From: Halomonas litopenaei | Lineage (GTDB): Bacteria; Pseudomonadota; Gammaproteobacteria; Pseudomonadales; Halomonadaceae | Assembly: GCF_017303055.1 (NCBI RefSeq) | Contig: NZ_JAEKJT010000003.1 | Coordinates: 248,001-312,000, forward strand | Length of the DNA: 64,000 nucleotides | Direction: 5' to 3' | Part shown: positions 49,401-57,828 of the stretch, in pieces | Position numbering within the stretch: position 1 is the first letter of the stretch | How the letters are laid out: every line of letters starts with the position of its first letter | The notes under the pieces: generated by a model | Told to the model about the DNA's origin: nothing | The model's database searches: none | Seen by the model: the letters and a program-made list of their open reading frames with translations, nothing else | Made by a program: the position numbers and the translations under genes

Positions 49401-52400
49401 CCACGGTACCCTTGGCGGTATCGACGATAGCGGCCGTCGTGGCCCCGTTACCCAGGGCCACGCTGTCGGCTACCGAGGCATTGGCACCATTGCCGATAGC
49501 CACGCTGTTGGTGGCGCTGGCCTTGGCCGCCGGACCCATGGCCAGGCTATCGATGCCAGTGGCCGACGCTGCCGCACCGGTGGAGTTGGCCTGGTAGTAC
49601 TTAGCGTCCGTCGTCAGGTTGGCAATATCACTATTGATCGTGGTTATATCGCCTCTGTTCTTGGCCACTTCTGTATTCGTAGCGAACAACTGACTACCGT
49701 TCACCGCATCGGTACTGGTCGCGGATAGCTGGCCCGCTGCCACGTGGGTGATGGTGCGCTCACTGCCCACTGCCCCCACGCTGACGGTGCCCTTGGCATC
49801 GCCTCCGGCGAAGGTGTACTCGGTGCCCGCCACGGTGCCCTTGGCGGTATCCACGATAGCCGCCGTGGTCGCTCCGTTACCCAGGGCAACGCTGTCAGCC
49901 ACCGTAGCCTTGGCGCCGTTGCCGATAGCCACACTATTGGCCTTGTCTGCCACCGCAGAGGGCCCCACCGCCAGACTATCGGTGCCGGAGGCCGACGCCG
50001 CCGTGCCGGTGGAGTTGGCCTGGTAGTACTTGGCGTCCGTCGTCAGGTTGGCAATATCGCTATTGATCGTGGTGATATCGCCCCTGTTCTCGGCCACTTC
50101 TGTATTCGTAGCGAACAACTGACTACCATTCACCGCATCGGTACTGGTCGCGGATAGCTGGCCCGCTGCCACGTGGGTGATGGTGCGCTCACTGCCCACT
50201 GCCCCCACGCTGACGGTGCCCTTGGCATCGCCTCCGGCGAAGGTGTACTCGGTGCCCGCCACGGTGCCCTTGGCGGTATCCACGATAGCCGCCGTGGTCG
50301 CTCCGTTACCCAGGGCCACGCTGTCGGCTACCGAGGCATTGGCACCATTGCCGATAGCCACGCTGTTGGTGGCGCTGGCCTTGGCCACTGGGCCCATGGC
50401 CAGGCTATCAGCGCCGGTGGCCGACGCTGCGGCACCAGTCGAGTTGGCCTGGTAGTACTTGGCGTCCGTCGTCAGATTGGTGATATCGCCTTCGTTCTTG
50501 CTCACTCGCTCGTTAGTGGCAAAGAGCTGACTGCCATTCACCGCATCGCTGCTCTCTGCCGTCAGGCCTCCATCTGCCACGTTGGTCAGCGTAGTCCCAT
50601 CAGTCCCACCGGCCAGGGTAATCTTGTCAGTATCGACATTGTCGTCTCCGTCCAGGTCGTACTTGACCACACCCGCATCCAGGGCACCCACCGCCTGGTT
50701 AGTGGCGTATAGCTGGCTGCCATTGACCGCATCGGTACTGGTCGCGGACAGCTGGCCCGCCGCCACGTTGGTGACGGTGCGCTCGCTGCCCACTGCCCCC
50801 ACGCTGACGGTGCCCTTGGCATCGCCACCGGCAAAGGTGTACTCAGTGCCCGCCACGGTACCCTTGGCGGTATCCACGATGGCGGCCGTGGTCGCTCCGT
50901 TACCCAGGGCCACGCTGTCAGCCACCGAGGCATTGGCCCCATTGCCGATAGCCACGCTATTGGCCTTGTCCGCCACCGCAGATGGCCCCATGGCCAGGCT
51001 GTCAGCGCCGGTGGCCGACGCCGCCGTGCCGGTGGAGTTGGCCTGATAGTACTTGGCGTCCGTCGTCAGATTGGCAATATCACTATTGATCGTGGTGATA
51101 TCACCTCTGTTCTTGGCCACTTCTGTATTCGTAGCAAACAACTGACTACCGTTCACCGCATCGGTGCTGGTCGCAGACAAGCGGCCCGCCGCCACGTTGG
51201 TAATGGTACGCTCACTACCCACTGCACCCACGCTGACGGTGCCCTTGGCATCGCCACCGGCGAAGGTGTGCTCGGTGCCCGCCACGGTGCCCTTGGCGGT
51301 ATCCACGATGGCCGACGTGGTCGCCCCGTTACCCAGGGCTACGCTGTCCGCCACGGTGGCCTTGGCGCCATTGCCGATAGCCACGCTGTTGGTGGCGCTG
51401 GCCTTGGCCGCCGGACCCATGGCCAGGCTATCCGTGCCGCTGGCATCGGCGCCATTCAGCGTCGAGTTGGCCTGGTAGTATTTGTTGCCGTTCTCAAGCG
51501 CATCGATATCACTATTAATCGTGGTGATATCACCTCTGTTCTTGTCCACTTCTGCATTCGTGGCATAGAGCTGGCTGCCATTCACCGCATCGGTACTGGT
51601 TCCGGATATCTGGCCCGCCGCAACGTTGGTAATAGTGCGCTCGGCGCCGCTGGTGCCTACGCTGACGGTGCCCTTGGCATCGCCACCGGCAAAGGTGTAC
51701 TCAGTGCCCGCCACGGTGCCTTTGGCGGTATCCACGATAGCCGCCGTGGTCGCTCCGTTACCCAGGGCAACGCTGTCAGCCACCGTAGCCTTGGCGCCGT
51801 TGCCGATAGCCACACTATTGGCCTTGTCTGCCACCGCAGAGGGCCCCATCGCCAGACTATCGGTGCCGGTAGCCGATGCCGCCGTGCCGGTGGAGTTGGC
51901 CTGGTAGTACTTGGCGTCCGTCGTCAGATTGGTGATATCGCCTTCGTTCTTGCTCACTCGCTCGTTAGTGGCAAAGAGCTGACTGCCATTCACCGCATCG
52001 CTGCTCTCTGCCGTCAGGCCTCCATCTGCCACGTTGGTCAGCGTAGTCCCATCAGTCCCACCGGCCAGGGTGATCTTGTCAGTATCGACATTGTCGTCTC
52101 CGTCCAGGTCGTACTTGACCACACCCGCATCCAGGGCACCCACCGCCTGGTTAGTGGCGTATAGCTGGCTGCCATTGACCGCATCGGTACTGGTCGCGGA
52201 CAGCTGGCCCGCCGCCACGTTGGTGACGGTGCGCTCGCTGCCCACTGCCCCCACGCTGACGGTGCCCTTGGCATCGCCACCGGCAAAGGTGTACTCAGTG
52301 CCCGCCACGGTGCCCTTGGCGGTATCCACGATGGCCGACGTGGTAGCACCGTTACCCAGGGCGACGCTGTCTGCCACCGTGGCCTTGGCGCCATTGCCGA

Positions 52401-55400
52401 TAGCCACGCTATTGGCCTTGTCCGCCACCGCAGATGGGCCCATGGCCAGGCTGTCAGCGCCGGTGGCCGACGCCGCTGCACCAGTGGAGTTTGCCTGGTA
52501 GTAGTCAGCATCAGATTTAAGGTCAGCAAGCGCCGCCGTGTGACCATCGATGGTGGTCTTATTACCATCAATGGCGAGATTACTGGCGTGCAGCTGGCTA
52601 CCGTTCACCGCATCGGTGCTGGTCGCGGACAGCTGGCCCGCCGCCACGTTGGTGACGGTGCGCTCGCTGCCCACTGCCCCCACGCTGACGGTGCCCTTGG
52701 CATCGCCACCGGCAAAGGCGTACTCAGAGCCCGCCACGGTGCCCTTGGCAGTATCCACGATGGCCGCCGTGGTCGCTCCGTTACCCAGGGCCACGCTGTC
52801 GGCTACCGAGGCATTGGCACCATTGCCGATAGCCACGCTGTTGGTGGCGCTGGCCTTGGCCACTGGGCCCATGGCCAGGCTATCAGCGCCGGTGGCCGAC
52901 GCTGCGGCACCAGTCGAGTTGGCCTGGTAGTACTTGGCGTCCGTCGTCAGATTGGCAATATCACTATTGATCGTGGTGATATCACCTCTGTTCTTGGCCA
53001 CTTCTGTATTCGTAGCGAACAACTGACTACCGTTCACCGCATCGGTACTGGTCGCGGATAGCTGGCCCGCCGCCACATTGGTAATGGTGCGCTCGCTACC
53101 CGCTGCGCCCACGCTGACGGTGCCCTTGGCATCGCCACCGGCGAAGGTGTGCTCGGTACCCGCCACGGTGCCCTTGGCGGTATCCACGATGGCCGACGTG
53201 GTAGCACCGTTACCCAGGGCGACGCTGTCTGCCACCGTGGCCTTGGCGCCATTGCCGATAGCCACGCTATTGGCCTTGTCCGCCACCGCAGATGGGCCCA
53301 TGGCCAGGCTGTCAGCGCCGGTGGCCGACGCCGCTGCACCAGTGGAGTTGGCCTGGTAGTAGTCAGCATCAGATTTAAGGTCAGCAAGCGCCGCCGTGTG
53401 ACCATCGATGGTGGTCTTATTACCATCAATGGCGAGATTACTGGCGTGCAGCTGGCTACCGTTCACCGCATCGGTGCTGGTCGCAGACAAGCGGCCCGCC
53501 GCCACATTGGTGATAGTGCGCTCACTACCCGCTGCACCCACGCTGACGGTGCCCTTGGCATCGCCACCGGCAAAGGTGTGCTCGGTGCCCGCCACGGTAC
53601 CCTTGGCGGTATCCACGATGGCGGCCGTGGTAGCACCGTTACCCAGGGCCACGCTGTCGGACACCGAGGCCTTGGCGCCATTGCCAATAGCCACACTATT
53701 GGCCTTGTCCGCCACCGCAGATGGCCCCATGGCCAGGCTGTCAGCGCCGGTGGCCGACGCCGCCGTGCCGGTGGAGTTGGCCTGATAGTACTTGGCGTCC
53801 GTCGTCAGATTGGCAATATCACTATTGATCGTGGTGATATCACCTCTGTTCTTGGCCACTTCTGTATTCGTAGCGAACAACTGACTACCGTTCACCGCAT
53901 CGGTACTGGTCGCGGACAGCTGGCCCGCCGCCACATTGGTGATGGTGCGCTCACTACCCGCTGCGCCCACGCTGACGGTGCCCTTGGCATCGCCACCGGC
54001 GAAGGTGTGCTCGGTGCCCGCCACGGTGCCTTTTGCGGTATCCACGATGGCGGCCGTGGTAGCACCGCTACCCAGGGCCACGCTGTCTGCTACCGAGGCA
54101 TTGGCCCCATTGCCTATAGCCACACTGTTGGTGGCGCTGGCCTTGGCCGCCGGACCCATGGCCAGGCTATCGGTGCCAGTGGCCGACGCTGCCGCACCGG
54201 TGGAGTTGGCCTGGTAGTACTTGGCGTCCGTCGTCAGATTGGCAATATCACTATTGATCGTGGTGATATCGCCCCTGTTCTCGGCCACTTCTGTATTCGT
54301 AGCGAACAACTGACTACCGTTCACCGCATCGGTACTGGTCGCGGATAGGCGTCCTGCTGCCACGTTGGTGATAGTGCGCTCGCTGCCCACCGCACCGACG
54401 CTGACGGTGCCCTTGGCGTCGCCACCGGCAAAGGTGTGCTCGGTACCGGCCACGGTGCCTTTTGCGGTATCGACGATGGCAGCCGTGGTAGCACCGTTAC
54501 CCAGAGCTACGCTGTCTGCCACGGTGGCCTTCGCCCCATTGCCGATAGCCACGCTATTGGCCTTGTCCGCCACCGCAGATGGGCCCATGGCCAGGCTGTC
54601 AGCGCCGGTGGCCGACGCTGCGGCACCAGTCGAGTTGGCCTGGTAGTACTTGGCGTCCGTCGTCAGATTGGCAATATCACTATTGATCGTGGTGATATCA
54701 CCTCTGTTCTTGGCCACTTCTGTATTCGTAGCGAACAACTGACTACCGTTCACCGCATCGGTGCTGGTCGCGGATAGCTGGCCCGCCGCCACATTGGTAA
54801 TGGTGCGCTCGCTACCCGCTGCGCCCACGCTGACGGTGCCCTTGGCATCGCCACCGGCGAAGGTGTGCTCGGTGCCCGCCACGGTGCCTTTTGCGGTATC
54901 CACGATGGCGGCCGTGGTAGCACCGTTACCCAGGGCCACGCTGTCGGCCACGGTGGCCTTGGCGCCATTGCCGATAGCCACACTATTGGCCTTGTCCGCC
55001 ACCGCAGATGGCCCCATGGCCAGGCTGTCGGCGCCGGTGGCAGACGCCGCCGTGCCGGTGGAGTTGGCCTGATAGTAGTCAGCATCAGATTTAAGGTCAG
55101 CAAGCGCCGCCGTGTGACCATCGATGGTGGTCTTGTTGCCATCAATGGCGAGATTACTCGCGTGGAGCTGGCTACCGTTCACCGCATCGGTGCTGGTCGC
55201 GGATAGGCGACCCGCCGCCACATGGGTAATCGTACGTTCGGTGCTGGCAACGGCATTACCTTCGCTATCTGTCGTCGCCGCAGAACCAACACTAACGGTG
55301 CCCTTCGGCGCAGTGCCGGCAAACGTGTATTTGGTTCCCGCTACCGTTGCATCAGTCGTGCCAACGGCCTGCTCCGTGGTCGTACCACTGCCCAGCGCAA

Positions 55401-56787
55401 CACTCGAGGCTTCGCTGGCATTGGCGCCGTGCCCAATAGCGACAGCCTCCAGGGCAGACGCGGTACCGTTGGTGCCCATCACGATGGTGTGATCGGCGCT
55501 CGCGGTTCCCGAGCTACCGATAACCGTAGCTCCCAACCCGTCAACATTGGCATTATTGCCAATAACATTGGCCTGTTTCGATGCAGAAGACACCGTGTTG
55601 CTGGATCCAGCAACGCCTGCAAAATCTGCGCTGATATCGTTGTTGTTGCCCAGCACGCGTACTGCGTTACCGTCCACGTCATTATTCATGCCGATAACGC
55701 TGGAGTACTGCGACGCGTCGCTGATCGTGTTGGAGTCACCAATGGCGTTCGCACTCTCGGCGTTGGCACCGATAGAACTATTCGTGCCAATCACCACGCT
55801 ATTTGCAGCGCTGGCGGCCAGTGCGCTGCCGAGACTCACCGCGCCATCAGCGCTAGAGGTACTCCCCTCGCCAATGGCGATGGCCTTCGCCCCAGTGGCG
55901 CTAGACTCTCCCCCCAAGGCGATGGCACCGTCTTCCGTCGCCTGGGCTCCTGCGACGGCATTGCTTCCCATAGCAATGGCGCCCACGCCAGATGCCGTTG
56001 TAGGCGTCTGCAAGGTGTCATCGTTAAACAGCTTGTCAATAGCGGCACCAATGGCAATAGACTGACTTCCCGTAGCTTCAGCCCTTGCCCCCATCGCCAT
56101 GCTACTTAACGCTGTAGCGCGCGCGCCTCCATCTGTATTGGCACCCAACGCGATTGCGTTATCGGCAAGCGATTGAACGCCCCCCTTCCTGGGCATGGTG
56201 CCGGATACCGCCATGGCGCCACCTATCGCGATGCCATTCTTATGGCTGGTATAGGCGGAGCGGCCAATGGACACACCACCAGATCCATCAGTGACCGTCT
56301 GATCACCGATTGCCACGCTAGATTCAGCACTACCGCCTGTCGTTGCTGCATAGCCTACTGCGACCGAACCAGGGCTACTTGCCAAGGCTCCAGCACCTAG
56401 CTGGACAGTAGTGGTTGCCCGAGTCAGTTGACGGCTGGTTCGACTGTCGCTACTGGCAGAGGTTAAGGTACTTGCATAGGGTTGCGTTTGGTCGGCGTCG
56501 TCACTACTAGATATTAGAGCGCCATCACACTCTAGACTTTCTGTCTCCGCATCTAGCACATCAACCTCAATAGAAACGCCGTCACTACCCACCTTCTCAC
56601 AAGGTGTCGTCGTCTCCGTCGTGGTCGCCAATACTGGCCCAGCTGCGCTCAATAGCACCACTAACCCGAGTGAAGTGACAAGGGTCCGGCCAGAGTGCTC
56701 GTGCCCTGCCCTTCTAATTGCATCCGCAAGAGGTGTTAAGCGCGTGGGTATCCGCCCAATCCCGCTAACCAGTGCATGACACTCCAT
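46408..56787 (-). CDS. Giant trimeric autotransporter adhesin (YadA/Hia-like)
   Basis: 3,459 aa surface adhesin that should trimerise and export itself through a C-terminal beta anchor. Start: ATG at 56787, nine bases after GGAGG. A long signal region ends with VLLSAAGPVLA (cleavage after about residue 54). The mature N-terminus has two Cys. The body is YadA-head repeats (SVAIGNGAK/SVALGNGATT type) and necks (DAVNGSQLFATN type); 14 near-identical modules fill 48475-55080. The last 90 residues (FSHAYDHLSDKINEVERDA...) are the YadA anchor, unusually ending in VID instead of an aromatic residue. Typical for biofilm or cell-cell adhesion. No other autotransporter genes are nearby. Confidence 0.95.
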   Translation of the reverse strand: MECHALVSGIGRIPTRLTPLADAIRRAGHEHSGRTLVTSLGLVVLLSAAGPVLATTTETTTPCEKVGSDGVSIEVDVLDAETESLECDGALISSSDDADQTQPYASTLTSASSDSRTSRQLTRATTTVQLGAGALASSPGSVAVGYAATTGGSAESSVAIGDQTVTDGSGGVSIGRSAYTSHKNGIAIGGAMAVSGTMPRKGGVQSLADNAIALGANTDGGARATALSSMAMGARAEATGSQSIAIGAAIDKLFNDDTLQTPTTASGVGAIAMGSNAVAGAQATEDGAIALGGESSATGAKAIAIGEGSTSSADGAVSLGSALAASAANSVVIGTNSSIGANAESANAIGDSNTISDASQYSSVIGMNNDVDGNAVRVLGNNNDISADFAGVAGSSNTVSSASKQANVIGNNANVDGLGATVIGSSGTASADHTIVMGTNGTASALEAVAIGHGANASEASSVALGSGTTTEQAVGTTDATVAGTKYTFAGTAPKGTVSVGSAATTDSEGNAVASTERTITHVAAGRLSATSTDAVNGSQLHASNLAIDGNKTTIDGHTAALADLKSDADYYQANSTGTAASATGADSLAMGPSAVADKANSVAIGNGAKATVADSVALGNGATTAAIVDTAKGTVAGTEHTFAGGDAKGTVSVGAAGSERTITNVAAGQLSATSTDAVNGSQLFATNTEVAKNRGDITTINSDIANLTTDAKYYQANSTGAAASATGADSLAMGPSAVADKANSVAIGNGAKATVADSVALGNGATTAAIVDTAKGTVAGTEHTFAGGDAKGTVSVGAVGSERTITNVAAGRLSATSTDAVNGSQLFATNTEVAENRGDITTINSDIANLTTDAKYYQANSTGAAASATGTDSLAMGPAAKASATNSVAIGNGANASVADSVALGSGATTAAIVDTAKGTVAGTEHTFAGGDAKGTVSVGAAGSERTITNVAAGQLSATSTDAVNGSQLFATNTEVAKNRGDITTINSDIANLTTDAKYYQANSTGTAASATGADSLAMGPSAVADKANSVAIGNGAKASVSDSVALGNGATTAAIVDTAKGTVAGTEHTFAGGDAKGTVSVGAAGSERTITNVAAGRLSATSTDAVNGSQLHASNLAIDGNKTTIDGHTAALADLKSDADYYQANSTGAAASATGADSLAMGPSAVADKANSVAIGNGAKATVADSVALGNGATTSAIVDTAKGTVAGTEHTFAGGDAKGTVSVGAAGSERTITNVAAGQLSATSTDAVNGSQLFATNTEVAKNRGDITTINSDIANLTTDAKYYQANSTGAAASATGADSLAMGPVAKASATNSVAIGNGANASVADSVALGNGATTAAIVDTAKGTVAGSEYAFAGGDAKGTVSVGAVGSERTVTNVAAGQLSATSTDAVNGSQLHASNLAIDGNKTTIDGHTAALADLKSDADYYQANSTGAAASATGADSLAMGPSAVADKANSVAIGNGAKATVADSVALGNGATTSAIVDTAKGTVAGTEYTFAGGDAKGTVSVGAVGSERTVTNVAAGQLSATSTDAVNGSQLYATNQAVGALDAGVVKYDLDGDDNVDTDKITLAGGTDGTTLTNVADGGLTAESSDAVNGSQLFATNERVSKNEGDITNLTTDAKYYQANSTGTAASATGTDSLAMGPSAVADKANSVAIGNGAKATVADSVALGNGATTAAIVDTAKGTVAGTEYTFAGGDAKGTVSVGTSGAERTITNVAAGQISGTSTDAVNGSQLYATNAEVDKNRGDITTINSDIDALENGNKYYQANSTLNGADASGTDSLAMGPAAKASATNSVAIGNGAKATVADSVALGNGATTSAIVDTAKGTVAGTEHTFAGGDAKGTVSVGAVGSERTITNVAAGRLSATSTDAVNGSQLFATNTEVAKNRGDITTINSDIANLTTDAKYYQANSTGTAASATGADSLAMGPSAVADKANSVAIGNGANASVADSVALGNGATTAAIVDTAKGTVAGTEYTFAGGDAKGTVSVGAVGSERTVTNVAAGQLSATSTDAVNGSQLYATNQAVGALDAGVVKYDLDGDDNVDTDKITLAGGTDGTTLTNVADGGLTAESSDAVNGSQLFATNERVSKNEGDITNLTTDAKYYQANSTGAAASATGADSLAMGPVAKASATNSVAIGNGANASVADSVALGNGATTAAIVDTAKGTVAGTEYTFAGGDAKGTVSVGAVGSERTITHVAAGQLSATSTDAVNGSQLFATNTEVAENRGDITTINSDIANLTTDAKYYQANSTGTAASASGTDSLAVGPSAVADKANSVAIGNGAKATVADSVALGNGATTAAIVDTAKGTVAGTEYTFAGGDAKGTVSVGAVGSERTITHVAAGQLSATSTDAVNGSQLFATNTEVAKNRGDITTINSDIANLTTDAKYYQANSTGAAASATGIDSLAMGPAAKASATNSVAIGNGANASVADSVALGNGATTAAIVDTAKGTVAGTEYTFAGGDAKGTVSVGAVGSERTITNVAAGRLSATSTDAVNGSQLFATNTEVAKNRGDITTINSDIDALESGNKYYQAKSTLDGADASGTDSLAMGPVAKASASNSVAIGNGANASIANSVALGNGATTAAVVDTAKGTVAGTEYTFAGGDAKGTVSVGAAGSERTITNVAAGQLSATSTDAVNGSQLYATNQAVGALDAGVVKYDLDSNDHVDTDSITLAGGTDGTKLTNVAKGNLTATSTDAVNGSQLYATNQAVGGLDTRLGEAETDIGDNADNISINASAIRDNRDDIQDNIDAIGGIEANARYYKANSTGDVSVATGVDSLAMGPSASAMGDNSLAIGKGASVSVASSVALGSGAKADRAIAPVSGQFAAGSGVVSYNTGDGTLLGEVSVGKTGEYRQVTHVADGVEDHDAVTLRQLKGAIGSLSDTNALFFHANGIVDEDSVASGDNAMAAGPGAVVNADDAIGVGYQAKVEEAAAGAIAIGDQAHSSLADAVTIGSSAQGGGEQSVALGAGAKATQAGAVALGAQSVTEDAVATNTVTLLGQSRTVAGGSPLATVSVGAVGKERTLTHLAAGRVAADSTDAINGSQLFATHQAMNELVAYDRMGDGSVNWGRVTLGAKTRAAGGTVLDGVADGKIASDSKEAINGSQLKDTNDRVARVEGDVDGIEDVIDDMNGDVAALADSAVQYDADGDKGQITLGGTGGTLITNVADGSISQGSSEAVNGGQIWDLMEDVGDLQVSAQDSKYFQANSSALAAQAKGDDSIAIGGEAVAESKGGVALGSGAIADREGMNGKQEAFSDVAVASSQGALSVGSEGGERQITHVAGGTEDTDAVNVRQLKSVQEGAVNYDRKDDGSVDYGSVSLGKGDEPVQIHNVASGTSTYDAVNVGQLNALDSKFSHAYDHLSDKINEVERDASGGIAALAAMADAPYVAGKFTYHIGTGYHNGETALGVSLRRTADDGRWSVGLGIGASHGGPTVGLGVSGVID
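48475..55080 (-). repeat. Array of 14 head-neck modules in the trimeric autotransporter
   Basis: Near-identical units in the coding strand order: eleven of 429 bp (143 codons), two of 594 bp (52506-51913 and 51054-50461) and one of 699 bp (49173-48475); these lengths sum exactly to 6,606 bp. Units begin at KYYQANST or DYYQANST. Two head variants (PSAVADKANS and P[AV]AKASATNS) and three stalk endings (NRGDITTINSD, DGNKTTIDGHT, and a DLDGDDNVDTD insert) are combined in different orders, so the array looks shuffled rather than simply duplicated. Confidence 0.95.
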
Positions 56788-57828
56788 TATCACTATCCTC
56801 CAACTTCAGCAGTATTCATAAGCGAGCACCATCTTTCCGTTGAGACAAGATCTCGTCCCTCCAAAAAAGTGCCTCTAGCATGATCAAGGGAACAGGAAGC
56901 CACTAGGGAGATAGTCACCTACCTTCTCAATCAAGCGTCGCATAAAGATGCACTTAATTCACACGACCACAACGTGTCGCAATTCGTCTCCTAAAATGCA
57001 TCTGACATAACAAAACATTTGCGTGCCAGCCAAAACCAACACCGACCAACCATCTTGGCTCACCATAAAATGCGGACAGAATACGCAACATTAGCTAGAT
57101 ACGAATATTTACACAAAGACTAATACCGATACCTACTGACAATCAACCAAATAATTGATTCGTTAATCAGCCATTAAGATGAACATTAAAATCACAACGT
57201 GCACACTAGATTCATTAGATCAGACAAAAAGAATCGGGCAGCATGAAAAATATGGACGTTAACCCGCAAAATGCGAACTCATTATCTACCAAGAGCAGGT
57301 AGGCCAACCTATTGATTCTATTGATCTTATAAACCATTTAGAAAAAACATAAATAAAACCTATATTCTCACAGGATAAAGACTCCGCCACATGACCTAAT
57401 AATACTTCCTGAAAAACAATGAAGATTGCCACAGATCAACCTCCTAGACGCATGGGGCACCGAGTCAGTCAGTGGAGGTATTGGGCGGCCACAAGGTTAT
57501 CTCAGTCGCCGATAGGAGATATCAGGAAGTTAGGTTGCATCAGGTGCTGCCGCCAGCCGTCGGGACAGAGAGTCAGCCACCTGCATCATACAGTCACCTA
57601 GCAGGCGGGCTAACTGGCAACGCGACATGGGGGCAACACGACGGCAGGCAACGGTCTTGCCCACCTCCTCACGCATAGATATACGATGAATCAAAAAAAG
57701 CGCCCGGTATTCACCGGGCGCTATACACTTAACCATCGAGATGAGCGTCAACACGCCCATCTCAAGTGAGCATTACTTGGACTACTGAGCCTTGCCTAAG
57801 CCCAGGAATGCTATGAGAGCGGATACTA
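56788..57828. other. AT-rich region upstream of the trimeric autotransporter gene
   Basis: About 1 kb without a supported gene. 56800-57400 is clearly AT-rich compared with the window and should contain the adhesin promoter. 57400-57690 is GC-richer and may be a degenerate remnant, but no protein was recognised. A hairpin at 57738-57763 and the terminator at 57699-57722 lie at its right end. Confidence 0.6.
57699..57722 (-). terminator. Rho-independent terminator of the RTX adhesin gene
   Basis: 10-bp stem AGCGCCCGGT / ACCGGGCGCT with a 4-base loop, followed on the minus strand by seven T residues. It lies 107 bp past the stop of the RTX gene and strongly resembles the purC terminator at 63395. 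Confidence 0.85.

Noticed and set aside
48475..55080. Regular repeats that could be taken for a CRISPR array
   Set aside because: Units are 429-699 bp, codon-phased and coding; there are no short repeats with unique spacers and no cas genes.
46540..56400. Many plus-strand open frames opposite the adhesin repeats, the longest near 53149-54348
   Set aside because: They recur in step with the repeat units and translate to antisense composition without start signals; they are shadows of the minus-strand gene.
57530..57760. Minus-strand frame upstream of the trimeric autotransporter as a gene or transposase remnant
   Set aside because: No similarity recognised and it overlaps the RTX terminator hairpin at 57699-57722.
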